A DNA stretch of 64,000 nucleotides from the NCBI RefSeq assembly GCF_900005615.1, contig NZ_LN832559.1, forward strand, positions 2,014,837-2,078,836, in the 5' to 3' direction. Below, in pieces: positions 17,394 to 28,409 of this stretch. A program made the position numbers and the translations under genes. This DNA comes from Paracoccus aminovorans (GTDB taxonomy: Bacteria > Pseudomonadota > Alphaproteobacteria > Rhodobacterales > Rhodobacteraceae). Positions within the stretch are counted from its first letter, which is position 1; the number at the start of each line of letters is the position of its first letter. The notes beneath the pieces are model-generated. The model saw nothing but the letters and a program-made list of their open reading frames with translations. It was not told where the DNA came from and searched no databases.

Positions 17394-17843
17394 ATGCGCG
17401 CCCTGGTCCAGCGCGTCACTCGCGCCGAAGTCACCGTCGAGGACCGCAGCATCGGCCGCATCGGCCCCGGGCTGATGGTCCTGGTCTGCGCCATGCAGGG
17501 CGATCCCGAGGACGCGCCGGAAAAGCTGGCCGCCCGCATCGCCAAGCTGCGCATCTTCCGCGACGAGGCCGGCAAGATGAACCGCTCGGTCGTGGACATC
17601 GGCGGTGCGGTGCTGGTGGTCAGCCAGTTCACGCTGGCCGCCGACACCCGCACTGGCAACCGCCCCGGATTCTCCAGCGCCGAGGCGCCGGCGCGGGGCG
17701 AGGCGCTGTATCTGCGCTTTGCCGAGGCGCTGCGCGGGTTGGGGCTGCCGGTCGAGACGGGCGCGTTCGGCGCCGACATGCAGGTGTCGCTGGTCAACGA
17801 CGGTCCGGTGACGATCTGGATGGATTCGACCGATCGCGCTTGA
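17394..17843 (+). CDS. dtd: D-aminoacyl-tRNA deacylase
   Basis: Removes mischarged D-amino acids (and glycine from tRNA-Ala) as a homodimer; 149 residues. Signature segments are [45 protein letters not shown], the [10 protein letters not shown] active-site region (Thr nucleophile motif) and the C-terminal Gly-cis-Pro loop VNDGPVTIW that checks chirality. Begins immediately after the small membrane protein gene. Confidence 0.95.
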   Translation: MRALVQRVTRAEVTVEDRSIGRIGPGLMVLVCAMQGDPEDAPEKLAARIAKLRIFRDEAGKMNRSVVDIGGAVLVVSQFTLAADTRTGNRPGFSSAEAPARGEALYLRFAEALRGLGLPVETGAFGADMQVSLVNDGPVTIWMDSTDRA

Positions 17844-18062
17844 CTTTTCGCGCGAAAACCCTCATCTGCGCCAGGTTGCCGCCCGCTGCCGCGTGAGCAG
17901 CGACGCCATCGCGCGTCAGGTCGGCCACGTTTTTCCGGTTTCCCATTCACGCGGGGAGGCTTGCGGGCATAGCGTATCGCGCCCGCCCCTCGCAACCAGC
18001 CGCATGCGATGCGGCCCCTTGTCATGCGCGCCGATACGCGGGTCGCATGGCCGAAAGATGAC

Positions 18063-19517
<1,455 letters not shown>

Positions 19518-19533
19518 TTCCCGCGCAAACGTG

Positions 19534-19580
19534 AGCCGCCGCCCGGTGCGGCGGCTTGCGGCCCCGGCATCGCCGGGGCT
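19534..19580 (+). terminator. Paired GC hairpins between rhlE and tdk
   Basis: GCCGCCGC/GCGGCGGC (19534-19555 region) and a following CCCCGGC/GCCGGGG fold in the 73-bp gap. No strong T-run; could attenuate read-through into tdk. Confidence 0.4.
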
Positions 19581-19590
19581 AATTGCCGGT

Positions 19591-20166
19591 ATGGCAAAGC
19601 TCTATTTCCATTACTCGACCATGAATGCCGGCAAGAGCACGCTCCTGCTGCAGGCATCATACAATTACCGCGAGCGCGGCATGCACACGCTGCTGCTGAC
19701 CGCGGCGCTGGACGACCGCACCGGCCCGGGCGTGATCGCCAGCCGCATCGGCATTTCCGAGCCGGCCCTGGGCTTTGCCCCCGACACCGATCTTTTCGCG
19801 CTGATCCGCGACGAAGCCGCCGGCGCCGCCTGCATCTTCGTGGACGAGGCGCAGTTCCTGACCCCCGCGCAGGTCTGGCAACTGGCCCGCGCCGCCGACG
19901 ACCTGGGCCGGCCGGTCATGTGCTATGGCCTCCGCGTCGATTTCCGGGGCGAGCTGTTTCCCGGCTCGGCGGCGCTGCTGGCGCTGGCCGACGACCTGCG
20001 CGAGATCCGCACCATCTGCCATTGCGGCCGCAAGGCCACGATGGTCGTGCGCCAGGACGCGCATGGCCGGGCGCTGCGCCAGGGCGCGCAGGTGCAGATC
20101 GGCGGCAACGAAACCTATGTCTCGCTTTGCCGCCGGCACTGGCGCGCAGCGATGGAGGAAAACTGA
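19591..20166 (+). CDS. tdk: Thymidine kinase
   Basis: dTTP-sensitive type II thymidine kinase of 191 residues for thymidine salvage. P-loop [20 protein letters not shown] at the N-terminus, Walker-B-like [31 protein letters not shown], and zinc-site residues CHCG with a later CRRHW. ATG 19591 gives the family N-terminus (MAKLYFHYS). Its stop overlaps the next start as TGATG, implying coupling. Confidence 0.95.
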   Translation: MAKLYFHYSTMNAGKSTLLLQASYNYRERGMHTLLLTAALDDRTGPGVIASRIGISEPALGFAPDTDLFALIRDEAAGAACIFVDEAQFLTPAQVWQLARAADDLGRPVMCYGLRVDFRGELFPGSAALLALADDLREIRTICHCGRKATMVVRQDAHGRALRQGAQVQIGGNETYVSLCRRHWRAAMEEN

Positions 20167-21362
20167 TGCAAGCCAGCAACTCAACCCGCGCCTATGGCTG
20201 GGTCGCCCGCCTGTTCCATTGGAGCATCGCCGTCCTGATCCTGGCCGCCATCGTGCTGGGGCTCTATGCCGGCAGCCTGCCGCATGGCACGCAAGAGCAG
20301 ATGCAGGCGGTCTTTTCCGCTTTTTCCACCCACAAGACCGTCGGCATCGCCGTGCTGCTGCTGGCGGCGTTGCGCATCCTGTGGACCCTGACCCAGAAGA
20401 AGCCGCGCCCGCTGCATCCCGGGCGGCGGCTGGAGACCCTGCTGGCCGACGTCGTGCATTGGGCCTTGTGGATCGGCATGGTGATCATGCCGCTGACCGG
20501 CTGGCTGCTGCATTCGGCGGCGCCGGGGGAATTCTCGCGCATCCTCTGGCCGCTTGCGCAACGGCTGCCGGGCGTTCCCGAGGATGCCGCCCTGGCCGAG
20601 CGCTTCGCCGCCTTCCACGAACTTGGCTGGTGGGTGCTGGCCGGGCTGATCGCGCTGCATGTCGCCGGGGCGTTGAAACATGCGCTGATCGACCGCGACG
20701 GCACCATGGCGCGCATGGCCGGCGATCCCGGCCGCGCGCCCGAGCCGCCGGCCGCGCCCGCCTCGATGCTGCCGCATGTGCTGGCAGCGCTGGCGGGGCT
20801 GGCGATCTGGGGCGCGACCGCCGCCGTCTCGGCCACGCTCGGGGCCGAGGAGGAGCCCGCCCCCGCCGCGCAGATCGGGCAAGCCGCCGCCTCGGGCTGG
20901 GCGGTGCAGCAGGGCTCGCTGGGCATCGAGGTCAAGCAGGCGGGCAGCACCGTCGCCGGGCAGTTCGGCACATGGGAGGCGAGGATCGACTATGATCCGG
21001 ACAGCCGGACCGGCCATGTCGCCGCGACCGTGGACATCACCTCGCTGGCATTGGGTTCTGTCAGCGATTCGGCCAAGGGGCCGGACTTCCTGAACGCCGC
21101 TGCCCATCCGACCGCGACATTCGACGCCGACATCCGGCCCGAGGGCGAGGGCCACGTCGCCCGCGGCCAGCTGACCATCGCCGGCAAGTCCGTGGAGGCC
21201 GCGCTGCCCTTCGACCTGGTGCTCGACGGCGATACCGCGACGGCCAAGGGCCGGATGCAGGTGGACCGCCGCGATTTCGGCATCGGCGCCGGCTATGCCG
21301 ACGAAAGCACGGTGGGTTTCGCTGTCGGCATCAGCGTCGATCTGACGGCGAAGCGGCAGTAA
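20166..21362 (+). CDS. Cytochrome b561 / YceI fusion protein
   Basis: 398 residues with two recognisable parts. Residues 1-200 are a four-helix cytochrome b561-type membrane domain, with heme-ligand His candidates in ARLFHWSIA, STHKTVGIAV, VVHWALW and ALHVAGALKHALID; these usually shuttle electrons to or from quinone. A further hydrophobic helix (about 200-220) leads to a periplasmic YceI domain (about 235-398: GSTVAGQFGTWEARIDYDP, VDITSLALGS, DFLNAAAHPTATFDAD, GQLTIAGKSVEAALPF), a lipocalin-like fold that binds polyisoprenoids. The frame is unbroken. It is coupled to tdk by TGATG overlap. Confidence 0.88.
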   Translation: MQASNSTRAYGWVARLFHWSIAVLILAAIVLGLYAGSLPHGTQEQMQAVFSAFSTHKTVGIAVLLLAALRILWTLTQKKPRPLHPGRRLETLLADVVHWALWIGMVIMPLTGWLLHSAAPGEFSRILWPLAQRLPGVPEDAALAERFAAFHELGWWVLAGLIALHVAGALKHALIDRDGTMARMAGDPGRAPEPPAAPASMLPHVLAALAGLAIWGATAAVSATLGAEEEPAPAAQIGQAAASGWAVQQGSLGIEVKQAGSTVAGQFGTWEARIDYDPDSRTGHVAATVDITSLALGSVSDSAKGPDFLNAAAHPTATFDADIRPEGEGHVARGQLTIAGKSVEAALPFDLVLDGDTATAKGRMQVDRRDFGIGAGYADESTVGFAVGISVDLTAKRQ

Positions 21363-21369
21363 GAAGAAA

Positions 21370-21396
21370 GGGCCGCCTCGATGGGCGGCCCTTTCC
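21370..21396. terminator. Bidirectional terminator between b561-YceI gene and ndk
   Basis: GGGCCGCC, loop TCGAT, GGGCGGCCC then TTTCCC on the plus strand; on the minus strand AAAG flanks precede it and CTTTC follows. The gap is convergent. Confidence 0.7.
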
Positions 21397-21400
21397 CTTC

Positions 21401-21422
21401 GAGTATTTGGGGAACGAAGAAG
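21401..21422 (-). repeat. Copy B of a short post-stop interspersed motif
   Basis: On the minus strand it reads TTCTTCGTTCCCCAAATACTC, starting 5-6 bases after the ndk stop. It differs from the copy after hemN (43617) at one base in 21. Confidence 0.65.
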
Positions 21423-21427
21423 CCGGA

Positions 21428-21850
21428 TCAGCCGACCAGTTCGAGGCCCGAGAAAAAGAAGGCGATCTCGCGCGCGGCGGCCTCGGGGCTGTCCGAGCCG
21501 TGCACCGAATTCTCGCCGACCGAGAGGGCGAATTCCTTGCGGATGGTGCCCTCGTCGGCATTGGCCGGGTTCGTCGCGCCCATGACTTCGCGGTTCTTCA
21601 GGATGGCGCCTTCGCCCTCCAGCACCTGCACCACCACCGGCTCGGAGGTCATGAATTCGGTCAGTTCGCCGTAGAAGGGGCGTTCCTTGTGCTCGGCATA
21701 GAACTGGCCGGCTTGCGCCAGGGTCAGCTGGATGCGTTTCTGCGCGACGATGCGCAGGCCGGCGCCCTCGAACTTGGCATTGATCTTGCCGGTCAGGTTG
21801 CGCTTGGTGGCGTCGGGTTTGATGATCGAAAGCGTGCGTTCGGTCGCCAT
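21428..21850 (-). CDS. ndk: Nucleoside-diphosphate kinase
   Basis: Balances NTP and dNTP pools through a phospho-His intermediate; 140 residues. [21 protein letters not shown] at the N-terminus, [32 protein letters not shown], and the active-site His in [15 protein letters not shown] 21850 is the family start. A huge open frame continuing upstream to 24784 is non-coding (antisense to three genes). Confidence 0.97.
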   Translation of the reverse strand: MATERTLSIIKPDATKRNLTGKINAKFEGAGLRIVAQKRIQLTLAQAGQFYAEHKERPFYGELTEFMTSEPVVVQVLEGEGAILKNREVMGATNPANADEGTIRKEFALSVGENSVHGSDSPEAAAREIAFFFSGLELVG

Positions 21851-22012
21851 GGGGGTCGTCCTTTTCCTGATCCGGGCGGGATGGCCCGGAATTGCGCGCC
21901 CCGTTAACATGCGGCGCGGCGCTTGAAAAGCGGCGGCGGCGCCCGGCGCACGCCTGGGCGCGGGCCATGACACAGGATTGACGGCCGCGCGCGCTTCGTC
22001 CATGCGGGGGCC

Positions 22013-23860
22013 ATGCTGCGCATCGACGACATATCCTATTCCATCGCCGGCCGGCCGCTGTTCGAGCAGGCCAGCGCCACCATTCCCGACGGCCACAAGG
22101 TCGGCCTCGTGGGGCCGAACGGCGCCGGCAAGACCACGCTCTTCAAGCTGATCCGGGGCGAGCTGGGCCTCGACGGCGGCGCGATCACCCTGCCCGCCCG
22201 CGCCCGCATCGGCGGCGTCGCGCAAGAGGCGCCTGGCACCGCGCTGAGCGTGCTGGAGACGGTATTGGCCGCCGACGAGGAACGCGCCGCCCTGCTGGCG
22301 GAATCCGCGACTGCGGCCGACCCGCATCGCATCGCCGAGATCCAGACCCGCCTGGCCGACATCGACGCCTGGTCGGCCGAGGCTCGCGCCGCGACCATCC
22401 TGCGCGGCCTGGGCTTTTCGACCGAGGACCAGGCGCGGCCAACCAGCGACTATTCCGGCGGCTGGCGCATGCGCGTCGCGCTGGCGGGGGTGCTGTTCTC
22501 GCAGCCCGACCTGCTGTTGCTGGACGAGCCGACCAACTATCTGGACCTGGAAGGCGCGCTGTGGCTGGAAAGCTATCTGCAGCGCTATCCGCATACCGTC
22601 ATCGTCATCAGCCACGACCGCGACCTGCTCAATCGCGCCGTGGGCCATATCCTGCATCTCGAGGATCGCAAGCTGGTGCTCTATTCGGGCGGTTACGACA
22701 CCTTTGCCCGCACCCGCGCCGAAAAGCGCGCCCTGCAGGCCGCCGAGGCCAAGAAGCAGGAGGCGCGGCGCGCGCATCTGCAAAGCTTCGTCGATCGTTT
22801 CCGCGCCAAGGCCAGCAAGGCCGTGCAGGCCCAGGCCCGCATCAAGATGTTGGCAAAGATGGAGCCGATCACCGCGCCCGAAGAGGCCAAGTTTCACCGC
22901 TTCGGCTTTCCGCAGCCCGACCAGCTGTCGCCGCCCATCGTGTCGCTGGACGGGGTCTCGGTCGGCTATGGCGACCGGGTGGTGCTGCATCGGCTGAACC
23001 TGCGCATCGATCAGGACGACCGCATCGCGCTGCTGGGTCGCAACGGTCAGGGCAAGTCCACCTTGTCGAAGCTGCTGGCCGGCCGGCTGGAGCCGATGGA
23101 GGGGCGGATCAACCGCTCGGGCAAGCTGCGCATCGGCTATTTCGCCCAGCACCAGGTCGATGAGCTGGAACTGGACGAGACGCCCCTGGCCCATGTCCGC
23201 CGGCTGCGCCCGGACGAGTCGCCGCCCCGGCTGCGGGCGCGACTGGCCGGCTTCGGGCTGATGGAGGCGCAGGCCGAGACCAAGGTCAGGCAACTTTCGG
23301 GCGGACAGAAGGCGCGGCTGTCGCTGCTGCTCGCGACCATCGACGCGCCGCATCTGCTGATCCTGGACGAGCCGACGAACCACCTGGACATCGAAAGCCG
23401 CGAGGCGCTGACCGAGGCGCTGAACGACTATACCGGCGCTGTGGTGCTGGTCAGCCACGACATGCACCTGCTGAACCTGGTGGCCGAGCGGCTGTGGCTG
23501 GTCGATCAGGGCGGGGTCGCGCCCTGGCAGGGCGACCTGGACGACTATCGCCGGATGCTGCTCTCGGGCGAGGACAAGCCCTCCGCCAAACCCGAGCCGA
23601 AGCCGGCAGCGAAACGCCCCTCGCGCGACCAGGTGCTGGACCTGCGCGCCGAGGCCCGCCGCGCCGAGGAGCGGGTCGAGAAGCTGACCGCCATGCTGGA
23701 AAAGCTGGACGCGATCATGGCCGACCCGGCCACCTATGACGATGCGCAAAAGGCCGAGGCCTTTGGCCGCAAGCATGCCGAGGCCAGCGAGGCGATGACC
23801 CGCGCCGAGGGGCTGTGGATGGAGGCGCTGGAACGGCTCGAAGAGGCGTTGCGCGCGTGA
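22013..23860 (+). CDS. ABC-F family ATPase (Uup/YheS-like)
   Basis: Cytosolic, membrane-domain-free tandem ATPase of 615 residues; ABC-F proteins act on ribosomes, for translation quality control or antibiotic protection. First cassette: Walker [17 protein letters not shown], signature [11 protein letters not shown], Walker [15 protein letters not shown]. Linker about residues 235-300 (basic, [24 protein letters not shown]). Second cassette: [44 protein letters not shown]-terminal coiled coil (about 520-615, [19 protein letters not shown]) resembles Uup/YheS. ATG is at 22013. The gene is monocistronic, divergent from ndk. Confidence 0.92.
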   Translation: MLRIDDISYSIAGRPLFEQASATIPDGHKVGLVGPNGAGKTTLFKLIRGELGLDGGAITLPARARIGGVAQEAPGTALSVLETVLAADEERAALLAESATAADPHRIAEIQTRLADIDAWSAEARAATILRGLGFSTEDQARPTSDYSGGWRMRVALAGVLFSQPDLLLLDEPTNYLDLEGALWLESYLQRYPHTVIVISHDRDLLNRAVGHILHLEDRKLVLYSGGYDTFARTRAEKRALQAAEAKKQEARRAHLQSFVDRFRAKASKAVQAQARIKMLAKMEPITAPEEAKFHRFGFPQPDQLSPPIVSLDGVSVGYGDRVVLHRLNLRIDQDDRIALLGRNGQGKSTLSKLLAGRLEPMEGRINRSGKLRIGYFAQHQVDELELDETPLAHVRRLRPDESPPRLRARLAGFGLMEAQAETKVRQLSGGQKARLSLLLATIDAPHLLILDEPTNHLDIESREALTEALNDYTGAVVLVSHDMHLLNLVAERLWLVDQGGVAPWQGDLDDYRRMLLSGEDKPSAKPEPKPAAKRPSRDQVLDLRAEARRAEERVEKLTAMLEKLDAIMADPATYDDAQKAEAFGRKHAEASEAMTRAEGLWMEALERLEEALRA

Positions 23861-23962
23861 ATGCCACAGCGGCCGGCTTTTTCCGGTTGCCTCCGCATCG
23901 CGGGCTTGCTCCGGCGGCCGGTTTCGCCCAATGGGTTTCGTCAAGCTGACAAGGATTCGCCC

Positions 23963-24697
23963 ATGACCCGCATCATCGCCCTCGCCCTGGTCTCTGCCAC
24001 CGCGCTGAGCACGCCGGCCATGGCGCAAACGCTGACCGGGCGCAGCTTTTCCTTCGATGCCGGCCTGGGCGTGAAATACAGCCCCGAATTCATCGGCTCG
24101 GACAATCTGGACGCCTCGCCCTGGTTCATCCTGAAGAACGCCGACGCCGACCGCGACAAGCCGGACGGGCTGTCCTTCCTGCCCTCGCTGAACTACGTCG
24201 GCAGGCGCGATGCCGACGACTCGCAGGACCTGCGCGGCATGTCGGACATCGGCTATGCCGGCGAGGTCGGCGTGAAGATGTTTTATCGGATGGGCGAGCT
24301 GACCAGCTACGGCACCATCCGCAAGGGTTTCGGCGGCCACCACGGCGTCGTGGGCGAGCTGGGGGCCAAGTATCGCATCGAATACAACGACCGGCTGACG
24401 CTGTGGACCGGGGCCGAACTCGGCATGGGCAGCGACGATTTCACCGGCACCTATTTCGGCGTCACCGCCGCCGAATCGCTGTCCAGCGGCCATCGCGCCT
24501 ATGACCCCGACGGCGGCGCCTATATCGCCCGGCTCAGCGTCGAGGCGCGCTACGAATTCATGCCCGACACCGCGCTGATGGGCCGCGTCACCTATGGCCG
24601 GCTGCTGGGCGACGCGGGGGATTCGCCGCTGGTCCAGGACCGCAACCAGCCCTCGATCAGCCTTGGCGTGGCGCGGCGGATGAACTTCCGCTTCTGA
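23963..24697 (+). CDS. MipA/OmpV-family outer membrane protein
   Basis: Predicted outer-membrane beta-barrel of 244 residues. Signal peptide of about 22 residues ([19 protein letters not shown]), then alternating strands typical of MipA/OmpV ([66 protein letters not shown]), ending with aromatic NFRF, a barrel-assembly C-terminus. Family members interact with peptidoglycan hydrolases or act as porins; the role here is unknown. ATG 23963 begins the signal peptide; AAGGA precedes it. Confidence 0.87.
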   Translation: MTRIIALALVSATALSTPAMAQTLTGRSFSFDAGLGVKYSPEFIGSDNLDASPWFILKNADADRDKPDGLSFLPSLNYVGRRDADDSQDLRGMSDIGYAGEVGVKMFYRMGELTSYGTIRKGFGGHHGVVGELGAKYRIEYNDRLTLWTGAELGMGSDDFTGTYFGVTAAESLSSGHRAYDPDGGAYIARLSVEARYEFMPDTALMGRVTYGRLLGDAGDSPLVQDRNQPSISLGVARRMNFRF

Positions 24698-24764
24698 GGA
24701 GGCAGGCTGGACCCTACCGCATCGACACCCTATATAGTCGCCAGGATTTGACAGGACGTGTTGC

Positions 24765-25124
24765 ATGACCGACGAAACCCTCAAGGAAGGTGATCCGCTG
24801 ATCGCGCCTTCGACGACGGATCATCCGCTCTATGACAGCGTGGTCGAGGCCTGCAAGACGGTGTACGACCCCGAAATCCCGGTGAACATCTTCGACCTCG
24901 GCCTGATCTACACCATCGCCATCGACGACGACGGCACCGCCCGCATCGTGATGACCCTGACCGCCCCCGGCTGCCCCGTCGCCGGCGAGATGCCGGGCTG
25001 GGTCGCCGATGCCGTCAGCGCCATCCCCGGCGTGAAACAGGTCGATGTCGAGATGACCTTCCAGCCGCAATGGGGCATGGACATGATGTCCGACGAGGCC
25101 CGGCTGGAACTGGGCTTCATTTGA
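24765..25124 (+). CDS. sufT: SufT-like Fe-S assembly factor (MIP18/DUF59)
   Basis: 119 residues with the MIP18 core: [54 protein letters not shown] with the conserved Cys, and [20 protein letters not shown]. SufT proteins aid maturation or targeting of Fe-S clusters, especially under high demand; the window encodes several Fe-S enzymes (FnrP, HemN, CcoG). The stop overlaps the next gene's likely TTG start. Confidence 0.9.
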   Translation: MTDETLKEGDPLIAPSTTDHPLYDSVVEACKTVYDPEIPVNIFDLGLIYTIAIDDDGTARIVMTLTAPGCPVAGEMPGWVADAVSAIPGVKQVDVEMTFQPQWGMDMMSDEARLELGFI

Positions 25125-25669
25125 CCGCGCGCGAAGATATGCTGGCCGGCCGGGCCTATGATCCCGGCGACGGCGAATTGGTCGCCATGCGCAAGGCCGC
25201 TCAGGGGCTGATGCGCGACTACAACGGCACCATCATCGGCGACAAGACCCGCGCCCGCGCCCTGACCCAGCTTCTGGGCACCTGGAACGGCACGGTGATC
25301 CGCACGCCCTTTCACGTCGATTATGGCAAGCACATCCATTTCGGCCCGGGCTGCTTCGTGAATTACGGCTGCTTTTTCATGGACATCTGCGAAATCCGCA
25401 TCGGCGCGCGCTGCCAGTTCGGAACCGCGGTCCAGCTGCTGACCGAGGACCGGCCCCGCGATCCCGCCCGCCGCGCCGAAGGCGAGGAATGGGGCAAGCC
25501 CATCACCATCGGCGACGATGTCTGGGTCGGCGGCGGCGCCATCGTGCTGCCCGGCATCACCATTGGCGACGGCGCCATCGTCGGCGCCGGCTCGATCGTC
25601 ACCCGCGACGTGCCCGCGGGGGCGACCGTCGTCGGCAATCCCGCCCGGCCCCTGCCCTCGCGCAGCTAG
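25121..25669 (+). CDS. Sugar O-acetyltransferase (maltose acetyltransferase/NodL type)
   Basis: Acetyl-CoA-dependent hexapeptide-repeat enzyme of 182 residues, trimeric in this family. The N-terminal Mac domain reads [23 protein letters not shown]; the left-handed beta-helix has [32 protein letters not shown] (acceptor loop) and [20 protein letters not shown], with the C-terminal [10 protein letters not shown] choose TTG 25121 because LTAREDML aligns with the family start MTEREKML; an ATG at 25139 would lose six residues. It overlaps the sufT stop as TTGA. Confidence 0.87.
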   Translation: MTAREDMLAGRAYDPGDGELVAMRKAAQGLMRDYNGTIIGDKTRARALTQLLGTWNGTVIRTPFHVDYGKHIHFGPGCFVNYGCFFMDICEIRIGARCQFGTAVQLLTEDRPRDPARRAEGEEWGKPITIGDDVWVGGGAIVLPGITIGDGAIVGAGSIVTRDVPAGATVVGNPARPLPSRS

Positions 25670-25679
25670 ACTCGCGCAG

Positions 25680-26255
25680 CTAGAAAAACATCCGGTGCCG
25701 GCCGCGACTGACCAGATGCACGGCGCCCTGCAGCACCGGCATCTCGGCCAGCCGTTCTGGCGGCAGGCCCATCGCCTCGGCCCGCAGCATGCGCAGCGTG
25801 ATGCCATGGGTGACGATCACGGCCGGCCCCGACAGGTCGCGCAGAAAGGCCCGCACCCGCGCCCGCAGGCCGGCGAAATGCTCGCCCCCCGGTGCGTGGT
25901 CATACCAGTCCAGCGCACCGCCCTGCCCGAACAGCGCCGGATGTTCGGCCTGCAGGGCGGCGCCCAGGCGGCCGGCGAAGCTGCCGATGTCGATCTCGTG
26001 CAGGCGGTCGTCGCAGGCGAAGCCGGCGCCGCCGAAAGCGATCCGCGCCGTCTGCTGCGCCCGGCCGGCGGGGCTGGCATAGCGGGCCAGACCGTCCGGC
26101 AGATCGCGCAGAAGCCAGGCCTGTCGCCGCGCCTGCGCCAGACCCAGCGGAGTCAGCGGCGAATCCAGCCGACCCTGCAACCGGCCCTCGGCGTTCCACC
26201 GCGTCTGGCCGTGTCGCATCAGATAGAGGTCGGGCAGGTCCGGCGTCACACCCAT
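25680..26255 (-). CDS. Histidine phosphatase family protein
   Basis: Phosphoglycerate-mutase-like phosphatase of 191 residues. The phospho-His motif is LYLMRHGQTRWNAEGRLQG; the other catalytic residues are in YASPAGRAQQTA, the Glu in LHEIDIGSFAG, and VIVTHGITLRML. Likely a small-molecule phosphatase (alpha-ribazole or phosphoglycerate type); substrate unknown. The start overlaps the hemF stop by 10 bases; a GTG at 26249 would give a 4-base GTGA overlap. Probably the second gene of a hemF operon. Confidence 0.9.
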   Translation of the reverse strand: MGVTPDLPDLYLMRHGQTRWNAEGRLQGRLDSPLTPLGLAQARRQAWLLRDLPDGLARYASPAGRAQQTARIAFGGAGFACDDRLHEIDIGSFAGRLGAALQAEHPALFGQGGALDWYDHAPGGEHFAGLRARVRAFLRDLSGPAVIVTHGITLRMLRAEAMGLPPERLAEMPVLQGAVHLVSRGRHRMFF

Positions 26256-27106
26256 TTCGCCAGCGGCGGCAGGCTCATCAGCACCGCCTCGGGGTCATGG
26301 CCGGTGGCCAGGCCGAACTTGGTGCCGCGGTCATAGACCAGGTTGTATTCGGCATAGAGGCCGCGATGGACCAGCTGCGCGTCCTTCTCGGCCTCGCCCC
26401 AGGGCTGGGCCATGCGTTTTTCGGCCAGCGGCAGGAAGGCCGGCAGGAAGGCCTCGCCCACGGCGCGGGTGAAGGCGAAATCCGCCTGCCAGTCGCCGTT
26501 GTTCAGATCGTCGTAGAAGATACCGCCGACGCCGCGCGCCCGGCCGCGATGCGGGACAAAGAAGTATTCGTCCGCCCAGGCCTTGAAGCGGTCGTAGTAA
26601 TCAGCGCCGTGGGGGGCGCAGGCCGCGCGCAGGGTGTCGTGGAAATATGCCGTGTCTTCAGCATATTCCAGGCAAGGGTTCAGGTCGCTTCCACCCCCGA
26701 ACCACCAGGCGCCGGGGGTCCAGAACATGCGCGTGTTCATGTGCACGGCCGGCGCATGCGGGTTCTGCATATGCGCGACCAGGCTGATGCCCGACGCCCA
26801 GAAGCGCGGGTCGGCCTCGATCCCCGGCACCCCGCGCGCGGCCATGGCCTGGCGGGCGGCGGGCAGCAATTCGCCATGCACGGCGGACCAGTTGACGCCG
26901 ACCTTCTCGAAGACGCGGCCGCCGCGCATGACCGACATCAGCCCGCCGCCGCCATCGGCGCCGCGCCGGGTCTCGCGGACCTCGAAGCGGCCGGCCGCGG
27001 CCGGGCCCGGGCCGCGATCCTCGAGTCCCTCGAAGGCGGCGACGATCCGGTCGCGCAGGCTGCGGAACCAGGCCGCGGCCTCCTGGCGCTCTTGCTGCAT
27101 CTCCAT
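26246..27106 (-). CDS. hemF: Oxygen-dependent coproporphyrinogen III oxidase
   Basis: Heme biosynthesis enzyme of 286 residues that uses O2 to decarboxylate coproporphyrinogen III to protoporphyrinogen IX. Matches include FEVRETRRGADGGGGLMSVM, GVNWSAVHGEL, VAHMQNPHAPAVHMNTRMFW, WFGGGSDLNPC (aspartate/arginine active site) and HRGRARGVGGIFYDDLNNG. It is the aerobic counterpart of hemN at 42254. ATG 27106; divergent from the lipoprotein gene at 27187. Confidence 0.96.
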   Translation of the reverse strand: MEMQQERQEAAAWFRSLRDRIVAAFEGLEDRGPGPAAAGRFEVRETRRGADGGGGLMSVMRGGRVFEKVGVNWSAVHGELLPAARQAMAARGVPGIEADPRFWASGISLVAHMQNPHAPAVHMNTRMFWTPGAWWFGGGSDLNPCLEYAEDTAYFHDTLRAACAPHGADYYDRFKAWADEYFFVPHRGRARGVGGIFYDDLNNGDWQADFAFTRAVGEAFLPAFLPLAEKRMAQPWGEAEKDAQLVHRGLYAEYNLVYDRGTKFGLATGHDPEAVLMSLPPLAKWV

Positions 27107-27186
27107 GGGCTTGCCCCTGCATTCGTGAATTGCCCTGCCGAAGGCGCGGGCCTATGCTTTCGACAGCACAACTAGAGATCCGCGCC

Positions 27187-27603
27187 ATGACCCGCAACAT
27201 CCTGTTTGTCCTGATGCCTGTCCTGTTCGTCGCAGGCTGCGGCACGCCGCAAGAACAATGCATCAGCCGCAACACGCAGGAATACCGCACGGTCGCCAGC
27301 CTGCTGGCCGAGGTCGAAGCCAATCTGGCCCGCGGCTATGCCTGGGAAGAACGCGCGGTGACCCGCACCGAATGGGAGGACTGCCCCTATGTCGTCCGCG
27401 ACAAGGAGGGCAAGGCACGCGTGCTTTATCGCAGCTGCATGCGCGAGGTCGCCGATACCGAGCGTTACCGCGTGCCCATCGACCCGGCGGCCGAGACGCG
27501 CAAGCGCGACAACCTGACCGCCCGCAAGAAGGCGCTGACGCCCTCGGCCGCGGCGGCGGTTCAGGCCTGCAAGGCGGCCTATCCCGAAAAGAAGAAGTCC
27601 TAA
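27187..27603 (+). CDS. Small lipoprotein, unknown function
   Basis: 138 residues beginning with a lipoprotein signal (MTRNILFVLMPVLFVAGCG; lipobox VAGC, Cys18). The mature part is highly charged, with three further Cys (EQCISRN, WEDCPYVV, RSCMREV) and a Lys-rich end. ATG 27187 is chosen since it starts the signal peptide; a Met at 27130 would not. It overlaps the 3' end of the convergent SDR gene by a few bases. No family recognised. Confidence 0.75.
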   Translation: MTRNILFVLMPVLFVAGCGTPQEQCISRNTQEYRTVASLLAEVEANLARGYAWEERAVTRTEWEDCPYVVRDKEGKARVLYRSCMREVADTERYRVPIDPAAETRKRDNLTARKKALTPSAAAAVQACKAAYPEKKKS

Positions 27604-28409
27604 TAGACCCCCGGCGCCAGCGGGTCGCCCAGGCTGCGGCCGCCGTCGACGCGCAGGATCTGCCCGGTGACGAATCCCGAGGCCTCGCTGGCCAGGAACT
27701 GCACGGTGCCGGCCAGCTCGTCGGCGCCGGCGATGCGGCCCAGGGGCGTCGCCGCGATCATGCGCTCGCGCAGGCCCGGGTCCTCGCGCAGTTTCAGCTG
27801 CATGTTGTTCGACATGATGCTGGCGAAGGCGACGCCGTTTACCCGAATGCGCTGCGGCGCCAGGGCCGAGGCCAGCGACCGCGTGGCCTGCGCCTGCGCG
27901 GCGCTGGCGATGGAATAGGCCAGCATCTGCGGCTGCGGCCAGTCTGCGGCCAGCGAAGTCACGTTGACGATGGCGCCGTTCTGGACCGGGTTCGGCTCGG
28001 ATTCGTCGGCCTGCGCCATCATCCGCCGGGCCACCAGCTGCGACAGCCGCAGGCCCGAGATCATGTTCTGGCGCAGCATCTCGGCCAGTTGGTCCTCGCC
28101 CACCGCCAGGGGATCGCAGCCCTGCACCATGCGATGCGCATTGACCAGTATATCCACGCGGTCGAAGGCGTCGATGGTGGCCGAGACCAGATTGGCCAGC
28201 GTCAGCTTCTGCCCCAGGTCGCCGGCAAAGCCGCGGATCGGGCCGTCGCCGGCGGCCTCGGGTCCCAGTTCGGCATCCAGCGCCGCCTCGTCGCTGTCGG
28301 CGAACATGACATGGGCCCCGGCCTCGGCGAACTGCCGGGCGATGGCCAGGCCGATGCCGCGCGCGGCCCCGGTCACGATGGCGGTCTTGCCCTGGATCGA
28401 CAGGCTCAT
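27600..28409 (-). CDS. SDR-family protein lacking the catalytic lysine
   Basis: Short-chain dehydrogenase fold of 269 residues. The NAD(P) loop TGAARGIG (13-20), DILVNAH (NAG variant), Asn116 and Ser152 (NVTSLAADW) are present, but the YxxxK motif reads Y165-S-I-A-S169, so the catalytic Lys is Ser. The C-terminus keeps the family end GFVTGQILRVDGGRSLGDP. Either activity is altered or the protein binds cofactor without normal catalysis. ATG 28409; the start overlaps the stop of the upstream rsmC-like gene as ATGA, so the two are coupled. Confidence 0.88.
   Translation of the reverse strand: MSLSIQGKTAIVTGAARGIGLAIARQFAEAGAHVMFADSDEAALDAELGPEAAGDGPIRGFAGDLGQKLTLANLVSATIDAFDRVDILVNAHRMVQGCDPLAVGEDQLAEMLRQNMISGLRLSQLVARRMMAQADESEPNPVQNGAIVNVTSLAADWPQPQMLAYSIASAAQAQATRSLASALAPQRIRVNGVAFASIMSNNMQLKLREDPGLRERMIAATPLGRIAGADELAGTVQFLASEASGFVTGQILRVDGGRSLGDPLAPGVY

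Noticed and set aside
21851..24784. Long minus-strand extension of the ndk frame (over 1100 residues in total)
   Set aside because: Covers the ABC-F, MipA-like and sufT-proximal regions in antisense; ndk has its own ATG at 21850.
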